This document shows positions 15,262 through 28,559 of a DNA stretch of 64,000 bases, piece by piece. Position 1 is the first letter of the stretch. The number at the start of each line of letters is the position of its first letter. A program made the position numbers and the translations under genes. The DNA is from Plotosus lineatus (taxonomy: Eukaryota > Chordata > Actinopteri > Siluriformes > Plotosidae): assembly GCA_024760905.1 (NCBI GenBank), contig CM045745.1, positions 2,237,501 through 2,301,500 on the forward strand. The letters run 5' to 3'. The notes beneath the pieces are model-generated. The model had not been told where the DNA came from. It was given only the letters and a program-made list of their open reading frames with translations, and did no database searches.

Positions 15262-15700
15262 GGTATACAGTGGGGCCAATAAGTATTGGGCAATGTAAAA
15301 ATGTGCAAGTTCACTCATTTAAAAAGATAAGAGAGGTGTGTAATTTTAATCATAGCTACACATCAAGCTTGAGAGACAGAATGTAAAAAAAAAAAAAAAT
15401 CCAGGAAATCACATTGTGTGATTTTTAAACAATTTATTTGTGAAAATGGGAGGCCAATAAGTATTGGGCAGCCAGCAAAAGTTACTTTTAATACTTTGTA
15501 ATGTCGCCTTGGTTGGCAATGACAGAGCTCAAACGGTTCCTGTAGTGCTTGACCAGGTCTACACACACTTTAGTTGGTATTTTGGCCCACTCCTCTGCAC
15601 AGATCTTCTCTAGAGCTGTGATGTTTGAGGGCTGTCGCTTGGCAACTGGAAGTTTTAACTCCCTCGGTAATCTGGTAGAGTTTCATCTGCCTGTCACTGA
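15262..15700 (-). mobile_element. Tc1-like DNA transposon fragment
   Basis: It starts TATACAGTGGGGCCAATAAG, a TA target plus a CAGTGGGGCCAA terminus typical of a fish Tc1 family, with a second internal copy of the end motif (GGCCAATAAGTATTGGGCA near 15452). Minus-strand sequence then resembles the transposase C-terminus. It is truncated after about 440 bp with no right TIR. Confidence 0.6.
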
Positions 15701-17098
15701 TAAAAGTTGACCTGTGGGGCATCTTGATTAAACTCTCGTGTGGCTGGGTTTTTTTGATGCTGAAATGAACAAGAAATATGGTGACTGAAATTCATAAAAA
15801 TAATAATTATAAAAATCAAATGCTAAACACCTATAAATTTGCAGATATTTCACATACATTTTATTTATTGGCACAGGGACCACTGACCGGGTCACACTCT
15901 TTAAGAAAAATACTACTGCTATCACAAGTGAAATTTATGTAAAAACAATTTATAGGTCAATACAGTTTGAAATTACAATTGCCATATTTCACAAGACAAT
16001 ATCAGTTCGAGTTGTCTTATATGCTGTCCCCCTTACAAGAGGCCAGTCTTCTGTGCAGCAAGTATTATGTATTATTACTAAATTATCCCTCATAAGAAGC
16101 CACCCTTCTTTACAGATCAAAATTTTTATGCAGTAGGGGCAGTTACTTATGAGGTGGTCTAGTATAATATAAATAATTAATAATCATAATACTTATTCTT
16201 ACAGTGTAAGTTGACTTCAGGCCAGGCGCATCACAATCTGGAAGAACTTTTTCTGAAACAGGCGTAGCAGTTGTATTCACAACTCATGTGCTGCTTCCTG
16301 ATTGGTTCTTCAGCATGTTGATTGCTGGCTGTGCTGTTGTGCTGCCATTAGGTGTTAGGGCTACTATTGACCTGTCAAAGTCAACTGATGCACTGGCCCT
16401 CTCCCCTGCACAGACAAGAATGGCCAACTGTTCACATTGATTTCTCTTTTTCACCTTCAGATTTTCTTTCGCTTCAGCCTTTAGTTCTGCAGTGATGATA
16501 TCCAAAACCTTGGGGATTTCCTCATTGTCTGTCAATGTTAGACCCTTGTACTTCTATAGGGCTGAATGTTACTTCTGCAGTTCTTCAAAAGTACCCAGCT
16601 TCATGCCTCTGTGTTCCTGCCAATATTCGTAGTCTGGTTCTGAGCAGTTGCTCACCAACATGCAAAATGTTGATGCATTTTTTGACCCGTCAGCCGGCCA
16701 CCGACACGTGTATTCTGATTTGGTTGGTGCCATGTGCCAAAGTGCTTTTCTGACTCTTCACCCAAGAAAGGGGGACACAGGCTAATGATTTCTTCTTCTC
16801 ATTTTTGAAGTAGAATAGGCACTACTCCTTCTGCAATTCAAAAACTTTCATAACTAAAACGGTGATAATCATTAATTTTGCAAGTTTTAAAACCATTTGT
16901 ACATGTAATTAAGCTTCACATATTTGTCAGTTACTTACTATACAGGCTAACCAAACAAAATCACCATTTCATGATTATGTACATGTATGTAATGTAATTT
17001 AATTCTTAAAAGGATACTTTAATAAACAGTGCTAGTTCTTTAATAGTGATGTATCGTGAATTAATTACATGTAAGCCTTGCCGAAGCTGAACACTTAC
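15701..17098. other. unassigned region with degenerate minus-strand frames
   Basis: No TIR, LINE or SINE pattern is clear. A minus-strand frame at 16284-16535 (TAELKAEAKENLKVKKRNQ) and the phrase EPDYEYWQEHRGMKLGTF in an adjacent frame (about 16600-16650) vaguely recall proteins of fish DNA transposons carrying BEN-like regions. That resemblance is weak and I do not assign a function. Confidence 0.3.
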
Positions 17099-17236
17099 GT
17101 TCTTTGCTTGCATTACACGGGTTTTTCTGGAAGACTTTCTGGGTGGCTGCCCTTCACCATTATCAACAGTCTTCCTCTTATTTTTATTTTTTCTAGCACA
17201 GGCAGCCTTCATACAGGTGTCACAACTGTCAGACAT
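17099..17236 (-). pseudogene. possible first exon of an unidentified minus-strand gene or transposon
   Basis: ATG at 17236 opens MSDSCDTCMKAACARKNKNK, then RKTVDNGEGQPPRKSSRKTR, then VMQAKN, and the frame meets a strong donor (AAGAAC followed by gtaagt). It is Lys/Arg-rich after a Cys-containing N-terminus. No continuation could be assigned, but degenerate frames lie downstream (16.3-16.8 kb). It may be the 5' exon of a decayed DNA transposon. Confidence 0.3.
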
Positions 17237-17766
17237 GCTAAAAATATAAGGTGTAAAACAGTTGGAAAAAAAACTTGGTCTAGTGTTTTATAACTGTCAT
17301 TTTGAACTATATTTGAATCACAAATAAAAACATAAAAATCAATATGGCACAGAAACTTAGTTTGACATTTGAAAGTTTTGCTATGTCTATAGGACAAAAT
17401 AAAAACAATATACAGGGATCCCTCGGCACTTCACTTTATGTGGCTTCAGTGCATGTAACTTGTGATCTTAGTCTAAATTGGTTCAGCAGAAGATTTACAA
17501 CGTGGGTAAGTTAATTACCTCTTTTTTTTAACTAAATCTAACAGTTAGTTTTAACATTCAACGTTGATTTGGTAAAATCGGCTGAGCAGTTCTAACTAAG
17601 TACAATTCAGCCTGTATAGGCCTATAATGGCTATAGATCTATAATAGATTTATTAAACTCGATATAATTATAGGGCCTATACAGGCCTACTCATTTGAAA
17701 ATTTCAGGAGAGCTATGAACTGCTTCTCTGAGATGTTTTTAAGGAGAGTTACGAGCTCCCATCAAG

Positions 17767-17797
<31 letters not shown>

Positions 17798-19317
17798 ATG
17801 AATATAGAATTTTTTTTTTGTTTGAGAGCAACCAAATCAAAAATATGCACTCGGTGCTCAATCAAGCTCTTTGAATAGCCTATTAAGGCCTTCACATGCA
17901 CGTTTGCACAAGAAAAGCAGCCTGCAACACCGCAAAGTTTACTCGATCGTGCAGCCACTTCCAGCTAGACTATCCATGATTAGGGTAAGTCCACACCTTT
18001 TGGATAAAAAAAAAAACAAAAACGTTGTTTACAGTTTTACATTTTCGTGGCTGTAACAAACTAACAACATTCAGATTCACCAAGCGCAATATACGAAAGG
18101 CGCACGATACTCAATGGAGCACCTTGAATGGCCAGGCCTGACGTTAGAATAGCCTATTTAGGCATTCACATGCACATTTGCACAAACAAGCAACCTGCAA
18201 CACTGCAAAGTTAACTTGATATTTAGGCCCGGGTATTCAGGACAATAACACTGCTTAGGATTAACTAATAATAATATTCGATTAATACCAGAAGTGAAGC
18301 TATTCGTGTCATGATTTTAACAAATTTATCATACCATACTGAATGATCACCTACATAGGTCTACTGCGATATACAACAGTTTCAACTTTACACACTAAAT
18401 ATTAATTTCCAGTAAGATAGAAGTGATTACATATTTTCACAACAGTACAAAAAAATGTAATATATGTACCTGATTAGTCAATATGATCCAAATAGGATAT
18501 GTTCCTGATTAGTCGACACGATCCGCGACTTGATGTTTGAAAAATGGTGCCTCATACTATTGTGCACATACGTTGGCACCTAAGTGCAACCGCTTCCAGC
18601 CAGACTATCCATGATTTAGCCAAGTCTGAGACCATTCATTTGCTGTGTGCACCGTTTGGATAAAAACGTTTACAGTTTTACATTTTCATGGATGTAACAA
18701 ACTAACAACATTCAGATTTGCCAAGCACGATATACGAAAGGCAATGGCTACTGTTATCTGACTGAAAAATCATATTTAGAGACTGTTCATGTAACGTTTT
18801 TTTTGCAAATGTCCAACGAATGGATGTTTAAAGTATTAAACTATTTAATTTTAGCGACTGTCACCAGCCCTCTCAATAAATTGAATAGTAGTAGGCAATT
18901 TGATAAGAATAACAGGCGGGGAATTATGCGTAAGTAGAGCGATGGCGGCACAAGCCATTTTATATATTTAGATATTAAATGGTGCATTCTGGTGTATTCT
19001 GACTGCAAAAATATGATAGATTTAGCAGTGCTTCTCAAGGTTAGTACATTGTAATGATGTATGTGACTGTTATTACCAATCACCTTGAAGTAGGCCTGCT
19101 ATATAGGCACTATATTATATAATTTTATTTCACGGATTTCATTTCCTGTGCTCAACAGTGTTACTAATCATAGAAATCATTTTCCAAATATTTTATAGAA
19201 TTTTATAGGCTTTATATATTGTCAGTTTGTCCCACTTTCAAGTTTGGCAAAATTTGCTTAGCTTTACAATTCCATAAACATAGGAGACTTGTGTGAAAAC
19301 ATTATTCACACACAGCT
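17237..19317. other. unassigned AT-rich intron region with internal direct repeats
   Basis: It contains a MITE-like terminus at 17414 (CAGGGATCCCTC after TA), poly(T) at 17767-17792, and duplicated segments: 17876-17940 resembles 18148-18215, and 17955-18100 resembles 18590-18745 (shared ACTATCCATGAT, AACAAACTAACAACATTCAG and ATACGAAAGGC). No protein similarity seen. Confidence 0.45.
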
Positions 19318-19590
<273 letters not shown>

Positions 19591-20789
19591 CATTCAAGTT
19601 GTTTGTCAAAGTTCAAAAGTACTGGTTGAGCTGGCTGATGTATCACATCCACAGTATTATATTGTATAGTATAGATCTACATGTAAATTTGATCTATAAC
19701 TTAGAAGTTATAGCATGCAAAATATGTACATCATATATCATCTTTAAAGATGATGTAGTTGTGTGTAGTTTGGCCGTAAGCTGTGCGAGGACGCTGTGTC
19801 GTGAAGACATAAACAGTGCAGCTTTGCTACAGCCATACAAATCAAGCAAGCGGAATTTCTTAAAAGCATGAGAATGCTGGAGAATGATTCATACGGAATT
19901 AATCATGGATAAAAGTTGCCGTTATTGTGAACTTTTAAAGCGTATTTGCTACTGACATTGCATAAATATTTGTAAGAACATGATTTTGAATAAAGGATTT
20001 ATATATCGCCAAAAAGTTCGCCTTGACAACTTTTTTGTAGCCAGACAAAGATATTTTCTGTCATTGGGCCGGCAATATGGTAAACGTGGTTTTATATAGA
20101 TCAGCGGGCGGGCCCTGGTAGGCTATCTGTTAACAATTGCAACTGTTTATAATTTACCTTGTGATAGTTGTGTACGTTGTATTTTAAGTCTCTTGCTGAA
20201 AAAGTCCTTGATGTTTCTTTGCCGCTTAGACATCGTAACGAACGTGTGCAGTTGTTTATAAATAAGCTTATTTTGAATCCGACATTTGTTGAAATTAAGA
20301 AATGCACAGAAATGCAAATCGAGCCTCGAAAACAAAACCGGGTCACCCATGCGTACTAAGTAAACAAGCGATTAGCAGGCATGTACGTTGTTCTCTGTCT
20401 AAAATGACAATTATAATCACTTATCTCAAGTTACCTGTTAAAATGAAGATGAGTAAAACCGTACAATCCTAAAAATAAAAAAAAAATCTTTCAGATTTAT
20501 TTTTTAAAAAACGTTTCAGAGTAGACGGCAGCAGGGCTATTCTAGGCGGCAAAATTGCCGGTTGCCGGCAGCTAATGAGTGTGCCGCTGTCACGCTGATT
20601 GTATTTATTTTTTGTTACATCTCGATTGAAAATAAATAAAACAAGACATAATGTGTTTTTACAGAAAAAAAAAAAAAAAAACGTTATTCACACGGTTGTA
20701 ACGTTATATGACCATTTGTAATTAAACAAAACGCTATTCAAACGGTCAACAAACGTTTGCATGGTGTTCGTGAACGTTCGGTTTTGGCT
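19591..20789. other. unassigned region, with a possible hAT-type 5' exon
   Basis: Apart from the short minus-strand exon at 20158-20233 nothing is recognised. Poly(A) at 20666-20681 precedes the RTE fragment. Confidence 0.4.
20158..20233 (-). pseudogene. possible 5' exon of a hAT/ZMYM-like transposase
   Basis: ATG at 20233 begins MSKRQRNIKDFFSKRLK, the style of N-terminus common in ZMYM-like hAT transposases (MSKRQ..I.FFSK). The frame ends at a good donor (CACAAG then gtaaat). No matching second exon was found, so this is a relic or a coincidence. Confidence 0.35.
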
Positions 20790-21800
20790 GGGAGGAACAC
20801 AGAAGGACAGACGTTGATAGATTTTGCAAAAAGGATGGAAATGGCTGTGGTGAATACTTTCTTCCAGAAGAGACAGGAGCATAGGGTGATTTATAAAAGT
20901 GGAGGTAGGAGCACACAGGTAGACTACATCTTGTGTAGATGATGCAATTTGAAGGAAGTCAGTGACTGCAAACTAGTAGCGGGTGAGAGTGTTACCAAAC
21001 AGCATAAGGATGGTGGTGTGCAGGATGACGGAGACTTGGTGGTGGAATGAGGAAGTGCAGGAGTGTGTACAAAGGAAGAGGTTAGCTAAGGAAGTTTGAC
21101 ATTGAGAGGACCGAAGAGAGCAAACAGGAGTATAGGGAGACACAGCGTAAGGCGAAATCAGTGGTGTCAAAGGCCAAACAGAGGGCGTATGATGACTTGT
21201 ACTTTGAAGAGCTGATGAATGAGGAAAATGAGAGAGAAAAAAAAGAGTAGAAGAGGTGACTGTTGAGGACCAGAAAGTAGCAAAGATTAGTAAGGGTGAA
21301 GTGAGGAGGGCATTGAAGAGGATGAAGAGTGGAAAGGCAGTTGGTCCTGATGATATACCAGTGGAGGTATGGAAGTGTCGAGGAGAGGTAGCAGTAGATT
21401 TTCTAACAAGAACATTCAACAAGGTTTAGAGAGTGAGAGGATGCCGGAGGAATGGCAGCGAAGTGTGCTGGTGGCCATTTTTAAGAATAGGGGAGATGTG
21501 CAGAGTTGTGGCGACTACAGAGGGATAAAGTTGATGAGCCATACGATGAAGTTATGGGAAAGAATAGTGGAAGCAAGACTAAGGGCAGAGGTCAGCATTT
21601 GTGAAGAACAGTTTGGGTTCATGCCAAGAAAAAGCACCACAGATGCAGTGTTTGCTTTGAGGATGTTAATAGAGAAGTACAGAGAAGGTCAGAGGGAGCT
21701 GGATCGTGCCTTTGTGGATCTGGAAAAAGCATATGACAGGGTGCCAAGAGAAGAACTGTGGTATTGCATGAGGAAGTCTGGAGTGGCAGAGAAGTATTAG
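20790..21800 (+). mobile_element. RTE LINE fragment with partial reverse transcriptase
   Basis: The + strand carries NTEGQTLIDFAKRMEMAVVN and STQVDYILCR (endonuclease end), a deleted linker, then KSGKAVGPDDIP, EEWQRSVLVAIFKNRGD, SICEEQFGFMPRKSTTDAVF and DRAFVDLEKAYDRVPREELW. These are RT blocks up to the first catalytic Asp (FVDLEKAYD). It stops at GVAEKY, before the FADD block, and several frame breaks are present. Opposite orientation to most RTE copies here. Confidence 0.8.
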
Positions 21801-22060
21801 TGGGATTCGGTTGTTAAGAATACGTTCAAGTGGGAATGGCGAGAAAAGATAGTGAAATTTGAGGTGAAAATCGGCAAACAGACTCCGAACGTATTGGAAC
21901 TTTTGGCGAGTTTCATAAAGAAATCTGACGTTGTCGGCAAGGCCTTGTGTGTTTATTGCAACGACCTGATTAGTTATGGATCTTGCGGATGTATTGCACT
22001 TATGGTCAACAGACAAGCGCACTCAGAGGGACTTATTAAATATTTATTTCATTTAGATTA
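21801..22060 (+). pseudogene. BED-like zinc-finger fragment of a DNA transposon
   Basis: In frame at 21819-22010 the sequence reads FKWEWREKIVKFE, then KALCVYCNDLISYGSCGC. The W.W..K start and C-x2-C pair resemble the N-terminal BED-type finger of fish transposases. The histidine half is lost and a stop follows, so it is a relic abutting the RTE fragment. Confidence 0.4.
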
Positions 22061-22379
22061 CATGAACTCCCATTGAAATGTAACTTAATAAAAGTAATCT
22101 GTATTGGTAAAATCATTGCATGATAAACTTACTCGCATTGTTGATAATAACAGTTTAATATGCATTAGAATTTTTTTATTTTATTTATAATTTTTTTTTT
22201 TAAATTTGCAGCCAAATTCTTGTTCAATTTGAAAATAATACATTGGTGATGGTTGTCGTATAAATCTGAGTAATATCTCAACATTAATTAGTAACTAGCA
22301 GGCTGGGACAGTTTGTTGAAAATGTTTCAGAAATTTTCATCTTTCATATATGCACACAAAACATAGCCATGTTTCTCAA

Positions 22380-22510
22380 TACTGTGTATATATTATATTG
22401 CAAATACATATATGTTTACAAATAATTCTATTCCAATTAGTCTATGCTAGATGATATCTTGCCCAATTTTAGGTAGCAAACAGGCTCCGTCCTGGACCTC
22501 GCCCCCAGAC
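22380..22510. repeat. dispersed AT-rich repeat, copy 2
   Basis: Second copy of the repeat at 3100-3260, followed by a (CA)n tract at 22512-22537 and then a LINE. Confidence 0.5.
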
Positions 22511-22549
22511 TCACACACACACACACACACACACACCGCTAAAATTCCG

Positions 22550-24839
22550 AAAATATATTTTGCTGTAGCCATGTATGTTAATAAGGCCCAGGATTTTGAT
22601 GTCGTCAGCATACTTTGACAGTGGTACTTTCCTTGGTGGAGACAGTCGTGTGTGTACAGGGTGAAGAGTTTTGGACTGAGACAGGAGCTCTGTGGTGATT
22701 CTGTGCTGACTATGAACTTCGCTGACACCCTCCTTCCCATTCTCACCACCTGTGGTCTCTCAGTCAGGAAATCCAGTTGCAGGTGGGGGTCGGTACACTG
22801 AGGTCGGTCAGCTTCCCAGTCAGCCTGCCTAGTAGTATGGTGTTGAAAGCAGAGCTGTAGACTAGGAAAAGTGTCCTGACATATTCTCCTCTGCTGTCCA
22901 GATATTGTAGGATGTGATGCATCGCAGTGGCAACTGCATCATCCACTGAGCAGTTCGGGCGATAGGCAAACTGAAGGGGGTCGGTTGCTTCTGGTACTGA
23001 GTGGTTGATGTGTGTGAGAACCAGTTTTTTGAAGCATGTCATGGCAACTGATGTAATTGCCACTGGCCTGAAGTCATCCAGGAGAGATGAGTTCCGCTTC
23101 TTTGGAACTGGTATAATAATAGAGGACTCAAAGACACGAGGAACGATGGCTTGGCGTAGAGACAGATTGAAGATGTCTGCATACACACTAGTAAGCTGTT
23201 CCACACAGGCCTTCAGAACTCTGGGAAGTACACCGACCGGTCCTCCAGCCTTGTGGGGGTTAATTCACCTCAGTCTTCAGGACCTGTGCGGGTGTCACCT
23301 GAAAGGTATTGTCTGTAGAGTTGCAGGGGGCTTTTGAGGGAGGGTCCATATTTAGTCTGTCGAACCTGGCATAGATGTTTAGGCTGTTAGGGAGGGAGAC
23401 ATCCTGAGGGTCTGTGGTTGGTGCTTTCGTCTTGTAATTCGTGACTGCTTGGATTCCCCATCATATACTGTGTGTTTTATTACTTAAGTAATAGCGTTCA
23501 AGTTTTTGGGAATAAGTCCTCTTTGCAATTCTGATGAACTTCTGCAACTCGTACCGGGCTTTCTTATATTCCCCTTGATTTCCAGACTTAAAAGCTACTT
23601 GCCATTTTTAAGTTTTATTCTTAATGTCTCCATTGTACCAGGGTTTCTGGTTTGGAAATACACGCACAGTTCTGGGGGGAGCACATATAGATGTGCACCA
23701 GCTGATGTAGTCACTCACGGCTTCTGTGTATTCATGGATATCTTGTGTGACCACTTTGAAGGTATTCCAATTTGTGGGCTCTAAACAACCCTGCAGACCA
23801 GCCTGTGCGTTGTCAGACCAGGTGTTGACCGTTTTTGTTGTGACTGGCTGTGCTTTAAGCCTCTTGATGTAAGTGGGCTTGAGCCGAATTGCCAGGTGAT
23901 CAAAGTGGGGTTTGGGTTCAGCTATGAAGGCATTTTTAATGTTGCTGTAGCAGTGATCCAGTGTTTTATTGTCCCTAGTTGGAAAAGTCACAAACTGATA
24001 CAGTGTGGGCATATCTTTGCTGAGGTTGCAGTGATTAAAATCCCCCAGAATAATAAATGCTGCGTCAGGATGTTAATTTTCATTCTCATTGATTATATCG
24101 TGTGGCTCCCCGAGTGCAGCCTCCTCCCTAGCGGTGGGGGAGGATGTACACGACACTCACAATGATGCATTGTAGTTCTCTGGATAAATAAAATGGCCGC
24201 AACTTCAAAGTTATATATTTTACATTCACGGAGCAATATTTAGAGATAATCTTACAGTCAGTACACCAGCTTTGTTTAACAAAGACCGCTGTTCCTTTGC
24301 CACAGGTCTTGCTGCTATCTGCTGTTCTCCGGTCCTCTTTGAAGGTCGTGTAGCCGGCTGGTGTAATCGCCTGATCGGGTGTACTCTCCTCGAGCCATGT
24401 TTCACAGAAACACAGCATGGAGCAGTCTTGTAGATCCCTCTGCATTGCAATTCGTGCATGAAGCTCGTCCATCTTATTTCGCAGAGACTGAACATTTGCA
24501 AACCGTATGACTGGAAGTGCTAGCCTACCACTGCTAACCAAGCGCCGGAGTCGTCATTCGGGTCCTCACCGCCTACCGCATCTCCACCTGGGCTTATTGT
24601 TTTTCTGGGTTTGGGATAGCATCGAGCTGCCGTAGTGTATTAGCTCAGGAGAGAAGCTGAGCAAGTTTGGGTATAAATGTCCGAAAGTAGTGCACTCTTT
24701 TAGCTGTAGTAGGGGCGTCCGGTCATAGACAAGCATTGTGCAAATAATAAACAAACAAAACAGCAAACAGAACAAATCAAGACAAACAAAGAAATACATT
24801 GACTTGGAGCTCCGCAGCATCGCCGTCCATCATTTTACA
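22550..24839 (-). mobile_element. L2/Rex1-type LINE, decayed near-full-length copy
   Basis: From 24839 on the minus strand there is a short N-terminal region, then endonuclease (RFANVQSLRNKMDEL, CFCETWLEE) and the linker PNQKPWYN. The RT follows with FESSIIIPVPKK, DDFRPVAITSVAMTCFKKLV, PLQFAYRPNCSVDDAVATAM, FLVYSSAFNTIL and a YADDIKILG-type catalytic block reached only after a frameshift. In FLVYSSAF the position that is usually Asp (FLDFSSAF) reads Tyr. Several stops and shifts make it inactive. Confidence 0.8.
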
Positions 24840-24908
24840 CCATATCACCTCAAAGGATGTGTTTACTAATGATGTGTTTACTATTAATTAACTATATTAC
24901 TATTAATA

Positions 24909-25245
24909 CAGGGATCCCTCACTTTCCGCAGTTAATAGGGACCGAGATCCCCACCATAAGATGTAAACAAAATATAAACACACACACACACATACAAATG
25001 CACGTGAACGCACTCAGATGCGCACCTCACAGAAATGTAATTAGTTTTGATGGCAGGTTTTTGGTTATTTTTTGTTTTGTGTTTGTTTAGGGTTTTTTTG
25101 CATAATTGGCCTTGATTTTGAGGTATTTTCCTTGACGTTTTCCCTAGTCTTCCTTAATTTCCTTATTTTTTAATTAGATGAATATTTAAAAAAAAAAAAG
25201 AACTGAAGCGGCATAAATTGAAGTGCGAAGTAGCGAGGAATCCTG
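24909..25245. mobile_element. 337-bp MITE at a TA target
   Basis: TA flanks both ends. The left end is CAGGGATCCCTCACTTTCCG and the right end, inverted, is CAGGATTCCTCGCTACTTCG, an imperfect TIR pair. The interior is non-coding with a CA tract. It is consistent with a non-autonomous pogo/Tc1-mariner element. A related terminus sits at 17414. Confidence 0.65.
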
Positions 25246-25247
25246 TA

Positions 25248-26028
25248 TCACTATAATAGTCATGACATTAGTTACTATGTCATTAGTGGAGAAATTCAAA
25301 TTTTCTCTCTTCTGAATCTTTGGACACATGCATGATATGTGTAACTTGAAGGTGAAGATGGACTTCTAATGATCTAATTAGAACCTGATGTGAGATATAA
25401 TGGAAAAGTACCGGTCTATGTAAATGTAATGACTAATATTAATTTAGTACAAAATCCATAAGCTCTCAAGTGTCTCGTAATAATGACACGAGAAATATAT
25501 CGCTCACACAAACAGTAATAACTTACTAGGGCAAAGCGTGCAGTTGTGGACCGCACACAGAAAAGGTAATACACACACACAAGCACGCACACAATTTCTT
25601 GCAGAACGAACACCAGTGTGTCACAGTGCCTTTGGTGTTGCTCACACAAAAGCTAACCAGTTCACATTTATTTGATCCATTTTTGGTGATGAATAAGCCT
25701 GGGGGTTTTTTTGTTTGTTTGTTTTTTTTTCATTTGTATCTTTTTTGCCCATATTCTTCCTTATACAAATTTTCCTCTCGATGTGTCTTTCAAAATTTGA
25801 TGTGGCAGACAACCGGATTTCCTTTTTTTAAACCAGCAGTGACAGTTTGCATAAACGTGTATTTTCCCCCGTCCTTGTTTGTTCATACGACTGATTTAAA
25901 TGAACATATATGCTAGCTTCAAAAGTATTCAATGTGTCTGCACTACTGGCACCGGCCATGCTAAATCATAAAACAAGCTGTAAAAGAGTGCATTGAAAGG
26001 TGAGCAGACCACTGAACTCAAGATACAG

Positions 26029-26031
<3 letters not shown>
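25248..26031. other. unassigned intron sequence
   Basis: No repeat or coding similarity recognised. Confidence 0.4.
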
Positions 26032-26075
<44 letters not shown>

Positions 26076-26093
26076 ATGTGTGTGTGTGTGTGG
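26032..26093. repeat. (TA)n(TG)n microsatellite at RTE truncation point
   Basis: TA and TG runs replace the missing RT half of the neighbouring RTE copy. Confidence 0.85.
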
Positions 26094-27480
26094 CTTTTGA
26101 CACCGCTATCTTCGCCTTATGCTGTGTATCCCTGTACTCCTGTTTGCTCTCTTCAGTCCTCTCTGTGTCCCACTTCTTCTTAGCTAACCGCTTCTTATGT
26201 ACACACTCCTGCACTTCCTCATTCCACCACCAAGTCTCCTTATCTACTGTCCTTCCAGAGGACACGCCAAGTACTCTCCTACCTGTCTCCCTAATCACAT
26301 TTGCTGTAGTTGTCCAGTCACCTGGAAGCACTTCCTGACCACCCAAAGCCTGTTTCAACTCCTCCTGGAAGACAACACGACACTCTTCCTTTTTCAGCTT
26401 CCACCACTTTGCCTTCTGCTCTGCCTTTGCCTTCTTCACCTTCCTCACCATCAGCACCATCCTATGCTGTTTGGCAACACTCACCCACTACTACTTTGCA
26501 GTCACTGACTCATGAACTTTGCAGTCAAATTACCTCGCCTACACAAGATGTAGTCTACTTGTGTGCTCCGACCTCCACTTTTATAAGTCACCCTGTGCTC
26601 CTCTCTCTTCTGGAAGAAAGTATTCACCACAGCCATTTCCATCCTTTTTCTAAAATATATCAACATCTGTCTTTCTGCGTTCCTGTCCTGGATACCAAAC
26701 TTGCCCATCACTTCCTCGTCCCCTCTGTTGCCTGCACCAACATGTCCGTTGAAGTCTGCACCAATGACCACTCTTTCACCTCTGGGGGTACTCTGCATCA
26801 CTTCATCTAACTCACTCCAGAATCTCTCCTTCTCTTCTAGCTCACATCCTGCCTGTGGGGCATAAGCACTAACAACATTGACATTCACACCTTCAATTTC
26901 TAACTTGAGACTCATCACTCTGTCTGACACTCTTTTCACTTCTAGAACATTCCTGACAAACCCCTCCTTCAAGAATACTCCTACACCATTTCTCTTCCCA
27001 TCCACACCATGAAAAAATGGCTTAAACCCTGCTCCTAAGCTTCTACCCTTGCTACCTTTCCACCTGGTCTCCTGAACACACAGTATGTCCACCATTCTCC
27101 TCTGCATCATGTCAGCCAGCTCTCTACCTTTTCCTGCCATAGTTCCAACATTCAAAGTCCCTACTCTCAGTCCTAGACTCATGCTTTTCCTCTTCTCTCT
27201 CTGCCTACGGACACGCCTCCCACCTCTCCTTCTTCGACGTCTTCGACCAACAGTAGTCCAATTTCCACCAGCACCCTGTTGGTTAACAGCACTGATGGCG
27301 GTCGTTGTTAACCCGGGCCTCGACTGATCCGGTATGAGATTTGTCTTTATGGTTTGCATTTTGTGTTTTGGCAAAAGTTTTACGCCGGATGCCCTTTCTG
27401 TCGCAACCCTCTGCATTTCTCTGGGCTTGGGACCGGCGTGAGGGCGGGCACTTGTTTGTGCCCCCCCCATGGCTGCATTT
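26094..27480 (-). mobile_element. RTE LINE, 5' half with endonuclease
   Basis: On the minus strand: leader with TACGCCGGATGCCCTTTCTG (read on +) near 27381, Arg-rich region (VGRRRRRRRGGRRVRRQR), then an endonuclease with GTLNVGTM, CVQETRWKG, SAYAPQAG, GADFNGHVG and STQVDYILC, then a ~30-nt disruption near 26510-26525 and the linker DKETWWWNEEVQECVHKKRL. The RT half is absent, replaced by a microsatellite. It is inserted in the hAT pseudogene to its right: the long frame starting at 27572 begins in hAT sequence and continues into RTE. Confidence 0.85.
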
Positions 27481-27496
27481 ATGTATGGATGTAGGT

Positions 27497-28559
27497 AGGT
27501 ATGCAAAGGCTGTGAGAATGACCGCTCACATGCATACTTGGAGCCAAACATGGTCAATATGGCAAGACTCACAGGCTGCAGTGTTTGCTATATCACAGGA
27601 AGCACATTCCAAATTTTGACAAGCTGGTCTGCGAGTCAAAGATTTTTCATGTCTGTTTAATTGTTTGCTTGCCAGCGCTGCTTACTCTGGGGCGAGTCTT
27701 TCCAAATCTTCACTCAGTGATTTGAACTTGTTCACCCACATGGCTGAGGCTTTCAGGTCAGCAACTTCTACCTCAAAATCTCTGATGGAGACATCGGGGT
27801 AAAACTCGGGTTGACTTTGTCCACTGCCACACTCGTGTGGATGAGTGATGAACTTAAAAAGACAAGTCTGCTCATGAAATTCCCCATAGTGTGCTTTGGA
27901 TGACTGCAAGAGAATAGATGTGAAGCCTGCTAGCTGCTGGAGAACAAAATGTTGAGCAGGAGTCACTTCCTTTGCATGCATCTTTAAATTCTCGTTTTTT
28001 CCAAAGTGCAGTAAAACGACCTGTTTTGATATCCACGCTAAAGATTTCCAGATTGTTTTCAAATACAAAAACCACTGGTTGAGGAGATGAGACTGTATTT
28101 CCAATGCATTGCATTTTCACATTGAGTTGGTTCAGATGTTCAGTCATGTTCACAAGATAATAATACTTGAGGAGCCACTCATTCTCTGCTTTGGAATGCA
28201 CAACCTCTTTCATTTGAAGAAAAGTCTGGGGAAAAAAACTCAGGCAAGCCTCAAAACAGCTGAGCACCTCTCTTGACAACTAAAAAACATTTTTGCTGTG
28301 CAAAACCAGACCAAAATAATTATTCCCAACCTCATCCAGCAGTGCTTTAAACTTGCGATGGTTAAAGTTCATGCAACATCAAAGTTTAAGCTAACATTAA
28401 AGCCAACGACATCACTTCACTGAGCTGCTTGTCACACATTTGAGCACAAAGTGCTTCTTGATGTAGAATGCCATGAAAACTTGGGACGGGTCTATTCTCC
28501 AATTCACAAAGAAGCTACCAATCCTGTTTTTTCCCAGCATGCACGGAGCACTGTCAGTA
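27497..28559 (-). pseudogene. hAT transposase pseudogene (GTF2IRD2/SCAND3-like), right part interrupted
   Basis: Minus-strand pieces in order: TDSAPCMLGKNRIGSF, FKALLDEVGNNYFGL, VLSCFEACLSFF, ENEWLLKYYYLVNMTEHLNQ, LNVKMQCIGNTV, FKFITHPHECG, VADLKASAMWVNKFKSLSED and the hAT dimerisation motif LTMFGSKYACERSFS at 27572-27500. Frameshifts and stops break it. The N-terminal side is cut at 28560 by a TIR element and appears to resume at 36823 (HICVYTDSAP spans the junction). The C-terminal end is cut by the RTE at about 27480. Confidence 0.8.

Noticed and set aside
26502..27572. A 356-residue minus-strand host gene beginning MSLAILTMFGSKYACERSF
   Set aside because: The start is the hAT dimerisation region and the rest is RTE leader and endonuclease: a fusion made by insertion, not a gene.
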